DNA from: Larix kaempferi
Taxonomy: Eukaryota > Streptophyta > Pinopsida > Pinales > Pinaceae
Direction of reading: 5' to 3'
Length of the DNA: 64,000 nt
Assembly (NCBI GenBank): GCA_027924585.1
Contig: BSBM01000592.1
Span: forward strand, 4,074,001 to 4,138,000
Below the pieces are notes generated by a model. The model did not search any database. It was not told the DNA's origin and was given only the letters and a program-made list of their open reading frames with translations. Below, one piece after another: positions 49,945-60,623 of this stretch; position 1 is the first letter of the stretch; each line of letters begins with the position of its first letter. The translations under genes were made by a program, and so were the position numbers.

Positions 49945-50126
49945 ATATTACCACCACTTATTGAGGAAATATTCCCCCCAGAATCTTCCCATTCAGAAGA
50001 AATCAATACTATTTATATGATTTCAACTACCTATAAACCCGAGCCAGTTAATTATGGTCCCACTACTTTCATACTGATGAGGAAATACTAGAAACACTCA
50101 TCGCACCGGACTACCCTAGGGATGAT

Positions 50127-51640
50127 ATGCACCATCGATCATACTTCCTCCCTGAGGTGTCTACGTCCACCACGGAAAACCAATTATCTCTTGAATCCAA
50201 GGACTTCTTACCAACTAAGGTCGATTGGTTCAAAGATCCAATACCTGCTCCAGAAGCCTTCGAAGAAGGAAACATGGCTAAGATTTCGCCCATTATAAAA
50301 ATCAACATCTCCACCACCCCCAGAAAACCCGAGCTTATCTCTTTAGGCACATCATGCACTCAAAAAGAGACCTTAGCTTATAAGAAACTCTTCCAAGAAT
50401 TTCGAGATGTCTTCGTTTGGTCTTATACCAAGATGCCTGGTCTTGATCCTACCATTGTGGAACATAAAATAGACACTTGGCCCAACATATCACCGGTCCG
50501 CCAAAAACAACGTCCCATTCACCCATCCAAGCTTCCAGTTGTCAAAGCAGAAGTTGAGAAGCTTCAAGCAGCAGGCTTCATATACCCAATTGCATACACG
50601 ACATGGGTTTCAAATCCAGTACCAGTTAATAAAAAAGTCGGTACCATCCGTGTCTGTACTGACTTCCGAAACCTCAACCTTGCTTGTCCCAAAGACAACA
50701 TCCCCACACCATTTATTGACCAACTAATCGATGAGTGTGCAGGGCATGAGGTACTTTCTTTTATGGACGGTTTCTCCGGATACAACCAAATCAAAATCCG
50801 TAAATAAGATCAATACAAGACCACTTTTACAACCCCATGGGGCACCTTCTCCTATCGCGTTATGCCTTTCGGTCTTAAGAATGCGAGAGCCACTTTCCAA
50901 CATGCCATGACTTATTGCTTTCATGATCTGCATAAAATCATAAAAGTTTATCTAGACGACCTCACCGCCCAATCTAAGAAATGATCTGACCATTTAGAAG
51001 ATCTTCGACAAGTTTTCTTGCATTGCCGCAAATACAACATCCGCTTGAACCCACTCAAATGTGTTTTTTGTGTTCCAGCATGACGCCTGCTGGGGTTTGC
51101 CATTTCAGAAAAAGGGATCACCATTGACCCTCTAAAATTTCAAGCCATAGTGGACCTACCGTCGCCACGTACATTAAGACAACTCCAAAGCCTCCAGGGG
51201 AAGTCCAACTTCCTTCGTCGTTTTGTCCCAGACTATGCCACCACAGTACATGGTTTCCTCCATTTGCTACGTCTTCATACCCGCTTCGTATGGGACGACC
51301 AAGCAGAAGAATCCTTCGCGGACCTGAAGAAAGCACTTACAAGTGCCCCGTTGATTTCTCCACCAGATTTCAAAAAGGACTTTACCCTTTACATTTCGGC
51401 ATCAGATTACTCCGTCTCTGGAGTTCTCGTCCAAGAAGACTCCGCTCGCCAAGAGCATGTCATTTACTATGTGAGACAAACTTTATCAGGCCCACCATTA
51501 CGCTACCCGCATGAAGAGAAAATGGCCCTCACCATCGTCTTTTCTGTACAAAAGCTGCGACATTATATTCTCCTCAGCCATACCACAGTTGTGGCAAATT
51601 CTAACCCAATGGTCTATCTCTTGAATCGTCCCCTGGCTCC
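50127..51640 (+). pseudogene. Ogre-like reverse transcriptase and RNase H
   Basis: RT starts with DVFVWSYTKMPGLDPTIVEH and RQKQRPIHPSKLP, then IRVCTDFRNLNLACPKD, FMDGFSGYNQIKI, MPFGLKNARATFQ and the active site VYLDDLTAQ, all recognisable. Stops at about 50805, 50982 and 51081 break it. The connection reads LRQLQSLQGKSNFLRRF and FVWDDQAEESFADLKKAL. RNase H has LYISASDYSVSGVLVQED and RYPHEEKMAL, ending with MVYLLNRP near 51635. At that point integrase should follow but the antisense gene's 3' end begins. Confidence 0.93.
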
Positions 51641-52918
51641 TCCAGATCCTCCTGATCTCGATCCCTCCTCTCGGTCATCACAAATGCTACTCTAAGTAGG
51701 ATAGACCGCCACTCACGAGGAGCATCGAAACAACGCTCGATAGTGGGCCAGTCTAAGTTCCTCCAACCCTCCTCTGGTGCTCCCACTAGAAGCCCCTCAA
51801 AAGTCTCCAGTATTCCCTCCAAAGCATCATCTCGAGGATGCACAACTCCTTGAGCACGAGGAGGCGGTGCCACTACAGGTGGAGGTACCACCACCATCAC
51901 CCGTCCCCGACGGCCTACATGATCAACTGGTGGCCTCAGACCAATATCTGCACAATCACACAAGTGAACCAAGTCAATATTGTATAAATATCTCTAGCTA
52001 TACTCATAACAAAAAACATCTAAATATGATATAACAGAGAACCAAAGACATACCCTCTAGACCCCAGGCCTGTCCCTAAGCCCGAGGCATCTCCGGATCT
52101 CCTCGGAAATCCATGCCAGCATATGGATAATCATCAATAAGCAGGGGTATCTGCTCCCACTGCTCATACATATCTGTTGAAAAGAAACGTCGGATACCAC
52201 CACCACCCCGGGGCCTCATCTCCCCCTATCGCACCCTCCGTGGCTCACTCGGAAACCCATCCCGAACCGGCACACGCGGCTGCAAGGTCGGTACTCGCTC
52301 AAAGAAAAAACAACAAAGGAAGGAGGCATAGCTAAACTCCCCCCCTCCCAACTGACCTTGTCCAGATCTCGCCGAACATAGGCCAAAAACATCTGATCCC
52401 AGGAAAAGTAGGTCCCTCTCAACACACGGTCTACCATCATCATTTCCCCCCCAGACAAACGATGTGGTGCCTGGGCACCCAACACACGCAAAACACAAGC
52501 CCCTACCGCCCGCATCTCCCACTCCCGTAAATCCGCTAGACTCAGTGCGCTGTTCTGCGTAATAGCTCCCGGAACACAAAATCTCTCCAAGAGATCCTCA
52601 ATGTCCAAACCAGCCGGAATCCTCGGCTGGAGCTCCTCTATCTCCCCCAAATGAGGCAAGCCAGTAAGGAAATAAACATCAGACATGGTGATCTCTAGTC
52701 GCTCACCCCCCACCATGAATGCACCTTTTGCTGGAACCCAAAAATCCACCAATTTGTTCAGCAGATCTCTGACTGAACGCATAAGTGGAACCTGAGCGAA
52801 CTTTAGGAGCTCGCCATCAGCCAAGGCCTCCCGGACACCTGGGTCATCTCGAATCCAACCCATCAAATCCACATCTATCTTTCTCTCCCGCCACGACATT
52901 AGCGGCCTCCTCACCATC
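51640..52918 (-). pseudogene. Antisense gene, plant mobile domain-like protein
   Basis: On the - strand the protein begins MVRRPLMSWRERKIDVDLMG. It continues with LVDFWVPAKGAFMVGGERLE, ITMSDVYFLTGLPHLGEI and YFSWDQMFLAYVRRDL, the pattern of plant mobile domain (aminotransferase-like, MAIN/MAIL1-type) proteins. A C-run near 52340 shifts the frame; after it ASFLCCFFFERVPTLQPRVP continues. Two stops follow, near 52230 and 52085. The last part, WGLE|DIGLRPPVDHVGRRG, joins only if the 106 bp intron is removed. Known members act in nuclei in gene silencing; Tat-type elements are known to carry antisense ORFs. The C-terminus may be cut near 51640 by the deletion. Confidence 0.7.
51948..52053 (-). 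other. Intron of the antisense gene
   Basis: On the - strand it begins GTATGTCTTTGG and ends TGTGTGATTGTGCAG. It is T-rich and 106 bases long. Removing it joins two frames in phase. A further 3' splice site, a T-run then GCAG, lies at 52919-52930 just before the coding start, so an upstream intron is likely. Confidence 0.7.
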
Positions 52919-52984
52919 CTGCAAAAAAAAAGGAAATTTTTTTAGAAACAATTTTTTTTCCAAAAAATTCCATCTCGACTTTCG

Positions 52985-53170
52985 GGCTCTTAGCCGCGAT
53001 GATCATCGCGACTTTTTAGCCAAACGACATGATGATCATCGCGGGTATCAACCCCACAGTCGTGATGAACATCGCGACTGTTAGCTAAACAGTCGCGATG
53101 AACATCGCAACTGTCTGCCCCAAACCCGCGATGCGCATCGCGGGTATCAAGTCCATACCCGCAATGTGCA
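52985..53170. repeat. Cluster of GCGATGATCATCGC-type palindromes
   Basis: GCGATGATCATCGCG, GATGATCATCGCGG, GATGAACATCGCG (twice) and GCGATGCGCATCGCG recur about every 27-50 bases. The + strand frame gives SRDDHRDF, HDDHRGY and SRDEHRDC, close to the DHRGF repeats at 44.5 kb. Confidence 0.8.
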
Positions 53171-53424
53171 TTGTGCAAAAAGAGCCGAAACTCGCGATAT
53201 TCCACATTGGAATGCCAAAGTGGAATTACGCAGCCTTTCGGGGGCCCGCCGCTAACCAGAAAGGAAATAACTTGAAAGGCTAAGGCGAATGGGATTACCT
53301 GAAACTCGCAGAATGAAAATCCAACAGTCGAATCTCCCACAAATCAAGAAAAAGCTCTGACTTAACTCAATTGCTCTATGAAACTCGCACGTAACAATGA
53401 CACATGTCACATTGGGCCCACACA

Positions 53425-53434
53425 CTATTTATAG
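53425..53434 (-). promoter_or_regulatory. TATA box of the antisense gene
   Basis: CTATAAATAG on the - strand lies about 500 bases upstream of the coding start, with the putative 5' intron between. The box is near the consensus. Confidence 0.55.
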
Positions 53435-53569
53435 AGATTTGACCATTCTTCAATCAACAATTTCGGTATCATATGACGTCCGTTTTTCAAACCGTTGGTA
53501 CCGTTGGAATCAACACATTGAGAACTTCATCATAGTCCACTCCTTTTCCCGATTCCACCAGGTCCATTT

Positions 53570-54005
53570 TTCGAGCATTTTTTCCATGCCCCTCATCGCC
53601 TCGGTTTTCCTGCCACTTCAGCCGTCGTCCATTTTTGACAAGTCTTATATCGCCGGATTCAGTTTTTCGCGCTCGTGATGATGCTTGAGATCATTTCTCC
53701 CTGTCACCAAAAGTTTTTTCAGGCATTTTTTCCATGCCCCTCGTCACCTCGATTTGCGTGCCACATCGACCGTGGTCCGTTTTTGACAAGTTTTATCTCA
53801 TCGGATTCAATTTTCTGCGCTTGTGATGATGCTTGAGACCATTTCTCACTCTCACCCCCATAATTTTTGGGCATTTTTTCAAAATGCCACTCATCACCTC
53901 GATTTGCATGCCACATCGGCCGTTGCCCGTTTTGACGATCTTTTTGTCACTGGATTTAGTTTTCCGTGCTCATGACGATGCTCGAGATCATTCCTCACTC
54001 TCACC
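53570..54005. repeat. Tandem repeat, three units of 148-150 bp
   Basis: The core CATGCCCCTC at 53585 and 53733 and AATGCCACTC at 53883 mark units with CACATCG.CCGT and TTGATGATGCTTGAGA-like blocks. It lies in the 3' non-coding part of the Ogre-like element, where such arrays are usual. Confidence 0.85.
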
Positions 54006-54019
54006 AATACCTTTTTGTT

Positions 54020-54600
54020 TGGTATAATTTTATCCCTTTTTCGGGCTGAGCAATTCCTTTACGAAAAAGGCACTTTGGGAGTTTCTGTTAAGCTCTTTTC
54101 TGACTCCTAAAACAATGAAAAGATCGTCGAGCAACCTTGCTTCCTTTAATGCTCGCTAAAAGTATTTGAAAGGGCGTCTACCTGGTATAAGTTTACCCCT
54201 TTTCCAGACCTTGTAGACTAATTACGAAAAACGAATACTCTAGTCACATCGGCTAGAAGAGTTCTCCATCTGCATCATTTTATCCTTTTTCGGGCCTTGG
54301 AGACTAACATACGAAAAAAAAACACCAATGGAGTCTACTTATCGCTTTCAGACTCTCAAAAAATGAAAGCAACCACAAGCAATCACCGTCTTGGGCTCAT
54401 ACAAATCCACAGGATGGTACTCCTCCACCAATTCAGAGTCTTCTTAATGTTTTTAGACTCCTTACAAATGAAAGCACTCACGAGCATGAACAGTCCTGGG
54501 CTCACATAAATCCACAGGACAGTATCATTTCAGAGCACACTTTTATCCCTTCTTGGAGCTCATTAAAACTACGAAAAAGGAACGAATGGTGCTTTTCGGC
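54020..54600. repeat. Degenerate interspersed tandem repeat
   Basis: Blocks such as TTTTATCCCTTTTTCGGG..TACGAAAAA occur at 54026, 54189, 54275 and 54539, alternating with GACTC..AAATGAAAGCA blocks at about 54350 and 54450. Confidence 0.75.
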
Positions 54601-55808
54601 ACCACAAAGATCATGCCTACTCATATGGAAGCTTCCCCATTTTGGTCACCTTTGTTTAGAGTATTCTGCAGTATGTCACCCTGAGAGTCTCCCAAAAACA
54701 TTCACCAGCTTCTCCCCCTAGAGTCACTCTAGTCTACAATACATACCCTTGATCCCTTAAAGCTATGATCCCCACACCTACAATTCAGTTTCCTACGCTG
54801 CCAGGTCAACCATGTCATCATGCTCTGAACAAAGGAAGTTTGAGTCCACCCACTCTATGACCCCAGTCATTCCCCATCCCCACAATAATCAGTCCTACCA
54901 CCAGTACTATCACATATGAGTTGTGCACCTCACGCTCCTGTCAAGGAAACATCATTCCCTTGGTAGTTGTCAGTCTCCCTCTATCGACGCCAACCAAATC
55001 TATTCCAGAGGATAGACCCAAAGGTACATGTGCCTTGGACTCATCACCATTAGTGATGAGTGCCTACGGATCATTTTGAAAGGAGTCCTCAGTGCCTCTC
55101 TAAATGATTGTTTCTCACATGCTTGATTTCAACACCTTGATCGCATAGTTGAGACTCGTACAGGGTATCGGTCCTTTCAGTTTTTTGTTGAAGATCCTGG
55201 ATATCACCTAACTCTACCACATTTGAGAGTCTAATTGAGGAAACCACCAATTACACATTCCTATGGATATCCGGGTAGCACTCAGCGACAATTTATAGAT
55301 GTACCGCATTTTTATACTCCCTCAAGTATACAGTTACATATACATCTCAGAATTGACTCACAGTTATTGAGTCCCTATAGATGTTGGACACCTTCAGTTT
55401 CAGTAGTTCATGAACCCTTCTGATACCTTATTCATAAGGGTTGTTGCTTTATTCCAGTGTATCAGTTATTGATATCAGTCAAGTCATGGTTATGAGTACA
55501 TCCCAACATTGTGTCCCCTCTGGACCATTATGATGTACCAACATATTTTTATGTATTATTCAGGTCCCCCTTCTTGGGCGTAATTGTTATGTATATATCT
55601 TGATACGAGCATGGGTATGCCCGCCTCGTCCATAATCAGAGATTATTCCTCATTCATTTTGAGGCCATGTATTTTGTCATTTTTTGCAGCTTCCAAGGGG
55701 CCGTTGTTCCAGTCTCCAATCGTTCTCTTCTCTTCTCCACAACCTAGGAAAAAGACAAAAGAACTATGATGTCTATCGGCCATACGATGAGCTCCTTCCC
55801 TCACACAT
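54600..55808 (+). other. 3' non-coding region of the Ogre-like element
   Basis: No frame longer than about 80 codons and no motif. It ends at the purine tract. Confidence 0.6.
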
Positions 55809-55820
55809 CAGGGGGCAATC
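55809..55820 (+). other. Polypurine tract
   Basis: CAGGGGGCAATC stands directly before the 3' LTR. Confidence 0.75.
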
Positions 55821-56526
55821 TGTTAACACCCAAAAAGTGCTCACTAGCTCATTCCCTTATTCACATAACCCATTTATCCACTTTTCCACCATTTTAGCCC
55901 CTAAAGCCATCACAAGGTCACTAAAAAGACCATAATACCCCTTTTCCCCCTCAAAATATGTATTTTTTCCTCAAAAAACACAAAAAACCCTAAAAAAGGG
56001 TCAAAAATTCCCAAAAAATATTAAAAGGGAATAAAAATATTCAAAATATTCAAAAAAGGAAAAAGAGACATAAACCATGTTGGTTAATACCATTGGTTTC
56101 CTCAAAACCATAATGGTATTCCCCATCACCAAAAACTATAAAAAGGTGATAGGGACTCCTCACTTTTCATCCACATTTCATCCTATCCTTATGCTGCCAA
56201 ATTTCCTTTGAGAGCCATTGCCTCCCATTTCGAGTTTGAAGATCCCCATTGAAGCTTTGGAGAAGAAGAGACCATTGGACATTGGAGCTTCTCAACCTTG
56301 GAGTTGCTCAACACCCATCATCTTCACCATTTAAGGTAATACAAAACAAATTCTTTTGAATCTCTTGTCTTATTTGCTTATTGTTATCAATCTAGTTCTT
56401 TATTTCCATTACATATGTTAATGCTAGATTAGATTAAGTTTATTGTTATTTTCTTTTCATTCGAGACTGCTATTACAAGTTAATAGGTGCATCCTTGCAC
56501 ATGCTTGGTTGAAAAACCAAGCAACA
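55821..56526 (+). repeat. Ogre-like 3' LTR
   Basis: 706 bp, TG..CA, differing from the 5' LTR by a modest number of substitutions and small indels. Confidence 0.95.
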
Positions 56527-56531
56527 CTTCT
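56527..56531. other. Target site duplication of Ogre-like element, right
   Basis: CTTCT, identical to 43507-43511. Confidence 0.93.
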
Positions 56532-57066
56532 TGTGAGCATTCCTCCCACAGTCTACTTGAAAGAAATCAATTTATTTCTAGCACAAATTCCTTGGATGAA
56601 GGAGTTCCATGACCTATATAGGCCATTCAAAGTGTTCATAACAATATCTCCATTCTCCACCACTTCATCCACAACTTCAAGTTGTTATTTGATTTGAGAG
56701 ACTCTAGTAAAGTAGGATTGGATGGTCTCTCCATTCTGGATCTTCACACTCTTCAATTGGTTCCACAATGTCATCTTCCGATTTATATTCTTTCCTTCAA
56801 ACAGCTTGGTCCAGGAATCAAACATCTCTTATAGAAGACACATGTGGTATGAGATGGTCTTTGATGGAACCTGCAATGATTCTCTTGGACTTGACCAAGT
56901 TCTTCTTATGTAAGGCCTTAGCCTCATCTCCCTCTAGACCTGGAACCTCTTCACTTATGTAGGTGTCCAATTCATTCTCTTCTAGGATTAACCCAATCCT
57001 ATACTTCCATGCTCGGAATTTATCAGCCCTTTCAAGCTTATCCTCAAGCTTGGTGTGGTGAGACAT
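56532..57066 (-). pseudogene. Copia gag, N-terminal half
   Basis: From the ATG at 57066 the frame reads MSHHTKLEDKLERADKFRAW and KYRIGLILEENELDTYI, then KKNLVKSKRIIAGSIKDHLI. This is the start of a copia gag (UBN2/DUF4219-like). After a stop near 56818, further gag sequence continues toward QTVGGMLTRR, where the nested element cuts it. Confidence 0.88.
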
Positions 57067-58293
57067 CTTAATGAGAAACTAAAATGGAAATAGAATATTT
57101 AGGTCTTACCACTTGATTTGTTGAATCTGGATCTGGAGCTGGCTAGGGTTTGACAGAGAAACCTTAAAAATCCAAACTTGGAATTTCAAACTTTTGTTTG
57201 GACAGGGAGATGCAATTGACTGAGGTGAGCAAGCTGGTGTGCTCATATTTTTAAAACTCCAAGAATTGACCCTCCAAAAATGACCTACGAATTTCAGATC
57301 TGCAACTTCTGTCAAATTCTGGTTTTCTAGTTTTCTTGTTTTTCTTATCCAAACCCTGAACTAGGGTTTGATATATCCTAGTTCTACCCAACCAAAAAAT
57401 TCAATCTTGGTCTGTAAATTTTGATTTTTCTAAGGAGAGCAATCCTCTGCTGAGAGCAATCCAAAATTCCACTTCTGTCAAAAGCCCTAATTTCCCACAA
57501 CAGTGACAAGCCAAAAATTAAAATGCTCAGAATCCAATTCTGTTTTGATAGAAATATATGCCATATTGTTTCTGGTGCATCTCTGAAATTTTGGATCCTC
57601 AGGGTATGAAACTTCGGCCTGTGGTAGAATGACCTGTCATCTTTCCAACCCCATAGATCTGAGCTCCAATGGATTCTCCATGAGAGAGATATGGTAAGTG
57701 TCTCAACATGACCTATTTATGGGATGAAACATCATAGGGAACTTGTACGGAGTTCCACATGTCACTCTTTCAACTTCGACCTCTGAAAATTGGACCTGTG
57801 AAACTACAGTCCGTGCCCTAACTTCCACTTTTTATGGAATTCCATTTGGAGCTTCCTAGCCTGAGATATGACCTTTGCGCCTAGGTCACCTGTTTAGGGA
57901 TGCATTTTGGGAGAGGCAGAAACCCTAACTTGTACGAATCATATCTCACAAAGTACAACGAATATGAGGCTGCCTGAGCTTAAAAAACATGTACTTTCAA
58001 GCCATCCAACGGACAAGTAGCGAAGTCAACCGTTGACTTCGCTATTGGTCCGTTGGATAGCTTGAATGTACATATTTTTTAAGGATGGCCTATGAGGATA
58101 ATATTTTTACACAAGGTACATCCGTGTCTAGTATTCAACCTGTAAAAAATTCAGATCCTGAACCTTCACCAAAACTGATTTATAGCGAAATTTCCACGAT
58201 GACTAGTTTTTACTATACCAAGCCCTAGCTTCCAATTTGTCACAAGTGCAACGAGTGTCGTAAATGCCATACAATGCCTTCCTTCAGGATAAA
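57067..58293 (-). other. Copia 5' leader
   Basis: About 1.2 kb between primer site and gag start, without long frames. It contains the hairpin at 57979-58083. Confidence 0.7.
57979..58083. repeat. 105 bp near-perfect palindrome in the copia leader
   Basis: The arms meet at AGTCAACC|GTTGACTTCGCT with almost no loop. About 50 bases on each side pair with few mismatches, from CTTAAAAAACATGTAC to GTACATATTTTTTAAG. Confidence 0.9.
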
Positions 58294-58303
58294 TCTGATA
58301 CCA
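58294..58303 (-). other. Copia primer binding site, initiator-Met type
   Basis: TGGTATCAGA on the - strand abuts the 5' LTR without a gap. Confidence 0.92.
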
Positions 58304-58897
58304 TGTTAGTTTTTTCATCATTTAATTCAATATGATCTAGGATCTTAACTGAGAGAACAACATGTACAACATATCAAACACAAGAGACAAGAGACACAAA
58401 GCATTTCATCGGGGAAAACCAAGAAGGTGAAAAACCCCGCAACTTCCTTAGAGATAGAATAAGCACCAATACAAATATCACCATGATGAAACCCCAAAAT
58501 ATAGATGTCTTCGGCAGCTACTCCTGCTCCACTTGTGTGCACTCCTCTCTCTCAACTATGCGAGTTGGATGAGTGAGTGAATGAGCAAATAGAGTGGTGC
58601 AACCACTCTATTTATACTTTAACTTGACCTGCCTTTTACCCTAACTGGGCCGACCCCTTAGGGGAGTCTAATAACCCTTCCACTTAACTCATACTGGGCC
58701 GACCCCTCTAAGGTGGTCTAATAACCCATCAAATACAAGTTATGACACTTACAATATAACTTGTGACACTTGCAAATACAAATGACGACACTTCCAATCG
58801 GAAGAATAATACATATCTGTTGGGGATACAATAAAGTACAAATGTAATACATATAATATACAAGTGAATATCTTCCGAAGTTACAAATACATCAACA
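58304..58897 (-). repeat. Copia 5' LTR
   Basis: 594 bp, equal in length to 39492-40085, TG..CA ends. Confidence 0.95.
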
Positions 58898-58902
58898 TTT
58901 CA
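58898..58902. other. Target site duplication of copia, right
   Basis: TTTCA, identical to 39487-39491. Confidence 0.92.
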
Positions 58903-58959
58903 CTTGACTTATTCAACTGCGCATCACTTGGGATGTTTGACTTCGCAGCGAATTCCTGA

Positions 58960-60251
58960 AAGTTGCGCTCAACTTCCCAACTGCTTCCTAAGTTTATCGC
59001 TCAAATTCCTTAATCATTTCAAGCATCATCTCCGATACAGGTTCTTGCATTTTCTCCTTCACTGTACTCTTTGCGAAGTTCTTATAGTTTCTCCTCAATT
59101 TCCTTAGAAAGTGTCAGTTCCTTTTCTTGCATCGACTGCAACTTCGACGAAGTTTTAGCTTCCTTCACCCTTATCACTTTCATCTCCTTCTAAATCTCTT
59201 TTGTCTCTGTGAACTTATGGATCATTTTCCTTGGTGGAAAATCCTTCATGGACATGTTCACAGAATCAAGGTCCTTCTTCCTTTGCTGAACTTCATCCTG
59301 AATTTTCTGTAATTCAGGATCCTCTTGCAGTATAGCCCAAACCTTGCTGACTTCTGCCAGTAGTTCTTGACATCTCTCCACTTCTGTGGAGATGTTTTAT
59401 GTTGATGACTTCAGCTCTCGCTTCTTTCACATCTGGTGGAGTGCCAGTTGTTGCCGAGACTCTAATTCAACAATCTTCTCCTTGTAGCCAATCTCCATAT
59501 CCTCTATCTTTGATTTTAGATTGTCCACAACAGTACCAATATTTAGGATTGTCGCTTCTACTTCAGGATCTTTTGCGCAGTCTGGGATCTTTGCGCAAAC
59601 TTCAGCGACGACTTTCTTCAACTTTTTCTACTTCTCTTGCACATATGTGAGCTCATTTTTCCTTAGTGCGCATTCATTCTTTAGATCCTGATTGCTATCC
59701 TCCAGCTTCAGATGATGGTTATAAGAGACCACGTCTCTATCTCTGATCTCTTCCACATCCTTCAAATGTATATTATGAAGTCCTTCGATGGGAAACATTC
59801 ACACATTTAGTTCCAGATGTGCGAGCTGCTTTGCACCTTTAGTAAGCTCATCGGTTGGGAATATTACATTCATCAGCTCTATGTGGACTAGCCGAGGTCT
59901 CATCGTCAAAGCAGGTGATTTTATTTTCCTTTGGTTTGAATCACCTGTTATGTCTTCAAAATATGATTCCCTTACTAAGTCTCATTGGACTTGTTCAACT
60001 CTTTCTACCAGACTCTTCAGTTATGCGAGGCTCTCTATCATGCCCGCTTGGACTTCTTCTTGCTTGTTGTCCTTCAATGCTAGTGTGTCTTCAATATGCT
60101 CATTGACTCAGGCTACGATGTAGTCATAGTCATCATCATGCAACTGCGCATCGAGCGGATTTTTATTTTCCTTTTGTTTCTTCCTTTGCACTCCTTCCGG
60201 CACGGCTGTGTCGAGATTCTTCCTTTTCCCTCCTACTGGAAAATCAACAAC
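58960..60251 (-). pseudogene. ORF-X C-terminal coiled-coil region
   Basis: After a basic, nuclear-signal-like stretch (GGKRKNLDTAVPEG, RKKQKENKNP near 60200) the - strand gives long helical, heptad-rich pieces: EVQAGMIESLAxLKSLVER, KKVVAEVCAKIPDCAKDPEV, VDNLKSKIEDMEIGYKEKIV and QKIQDEVQQRKKDLDSVNMS. Several stops and frame changes separate them. It ends near the copia insertion. No enzyme motif. Coiled coils suggest self-association or a structural role. Confidence 0.6.
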
Positions 60252-60545
60252 TTATTGCTGGTCTTCTCCTAGATCTTGGCCTTGATGTTGAGTACTTGTT
60301 GGCTCATCTTCTGGGTTCTTCATATTTTCAGCCGTGCTTTCCTCTAATGTAGTGATGAGCATCTCTGGCACATCGATCTTCCACTCAGGCGGCCAATATT
60401 CCATGATGAGATCAATTTTCTGCGCATCCAGTTGATATAGCCCTTCAAACCATTCAGGATTCTTTAGTTGTGCTCTCGGCTGAACGTAAATGAAATGAAG
60501 TCTGAATTTGAATGTCATCCTCCAAATATAAACAATTGTTATTTC
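60252..60545 (-). pseudogene. ORF-X middle part
   Basis: The frame gives FRLHFIYVQPRAQLKNPEWF, QKIDLIMEYWPPEWKIDVPE and an acidic tail, ending DLGEDQQ. About 100 bases with stops separate it from the core at 60624, either an intron or decay. Confidence 0.6.
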
Positions 60546-60623
60546 TTTGGTAATACGCTAAGTGTGATGGATCACTTCACATAACTACTCATAATATGTA
60601 AACAACTGTATGTTATTTATCCT

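Larger units (their letters stand above)
43512..56526 (+). mobile_element. Ogre/Tat-like Ty3/gypsy element, 13.0 kb, integrase-less
   Basis: LTRs of 708 and 706 bp, both TGTTAACACCC..AAGCAACA, are flanked by CTTCT. The primer site TGGCGACTCCACTGG fits the type reported for Ogre elements (tRNA-Arg). The order is a tandem 33 bp array, long leader, gag, protease, a second knuckle module, RT-RNase H, an antisense gene, several tandem arrays, purine tract, LTR. Large size, tandem repeats near the 3' end and an antisense ORF all fit Tat/Ogre. Integrase is absent. Confidence 0.88.
39492..58897 (-). mobile_element. Ty1/copia retrotransposon containing a nested gypsy element
   Basis: LTRs of 594 bp (39492-40085 and 58304-58897) have the same length, TG..CA ends and a perfect target duplication. 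The - strand order is LTR, primer site, long leader, gag, RT-RNase H, tandem repeats, purine tract, LTR. Protease and integrase are missing between gag and RT. An Ogre-like element with its own duplication splits gag at 43512-56526. Its unnested length is about 6.4 kb. Confidence 0.93.
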
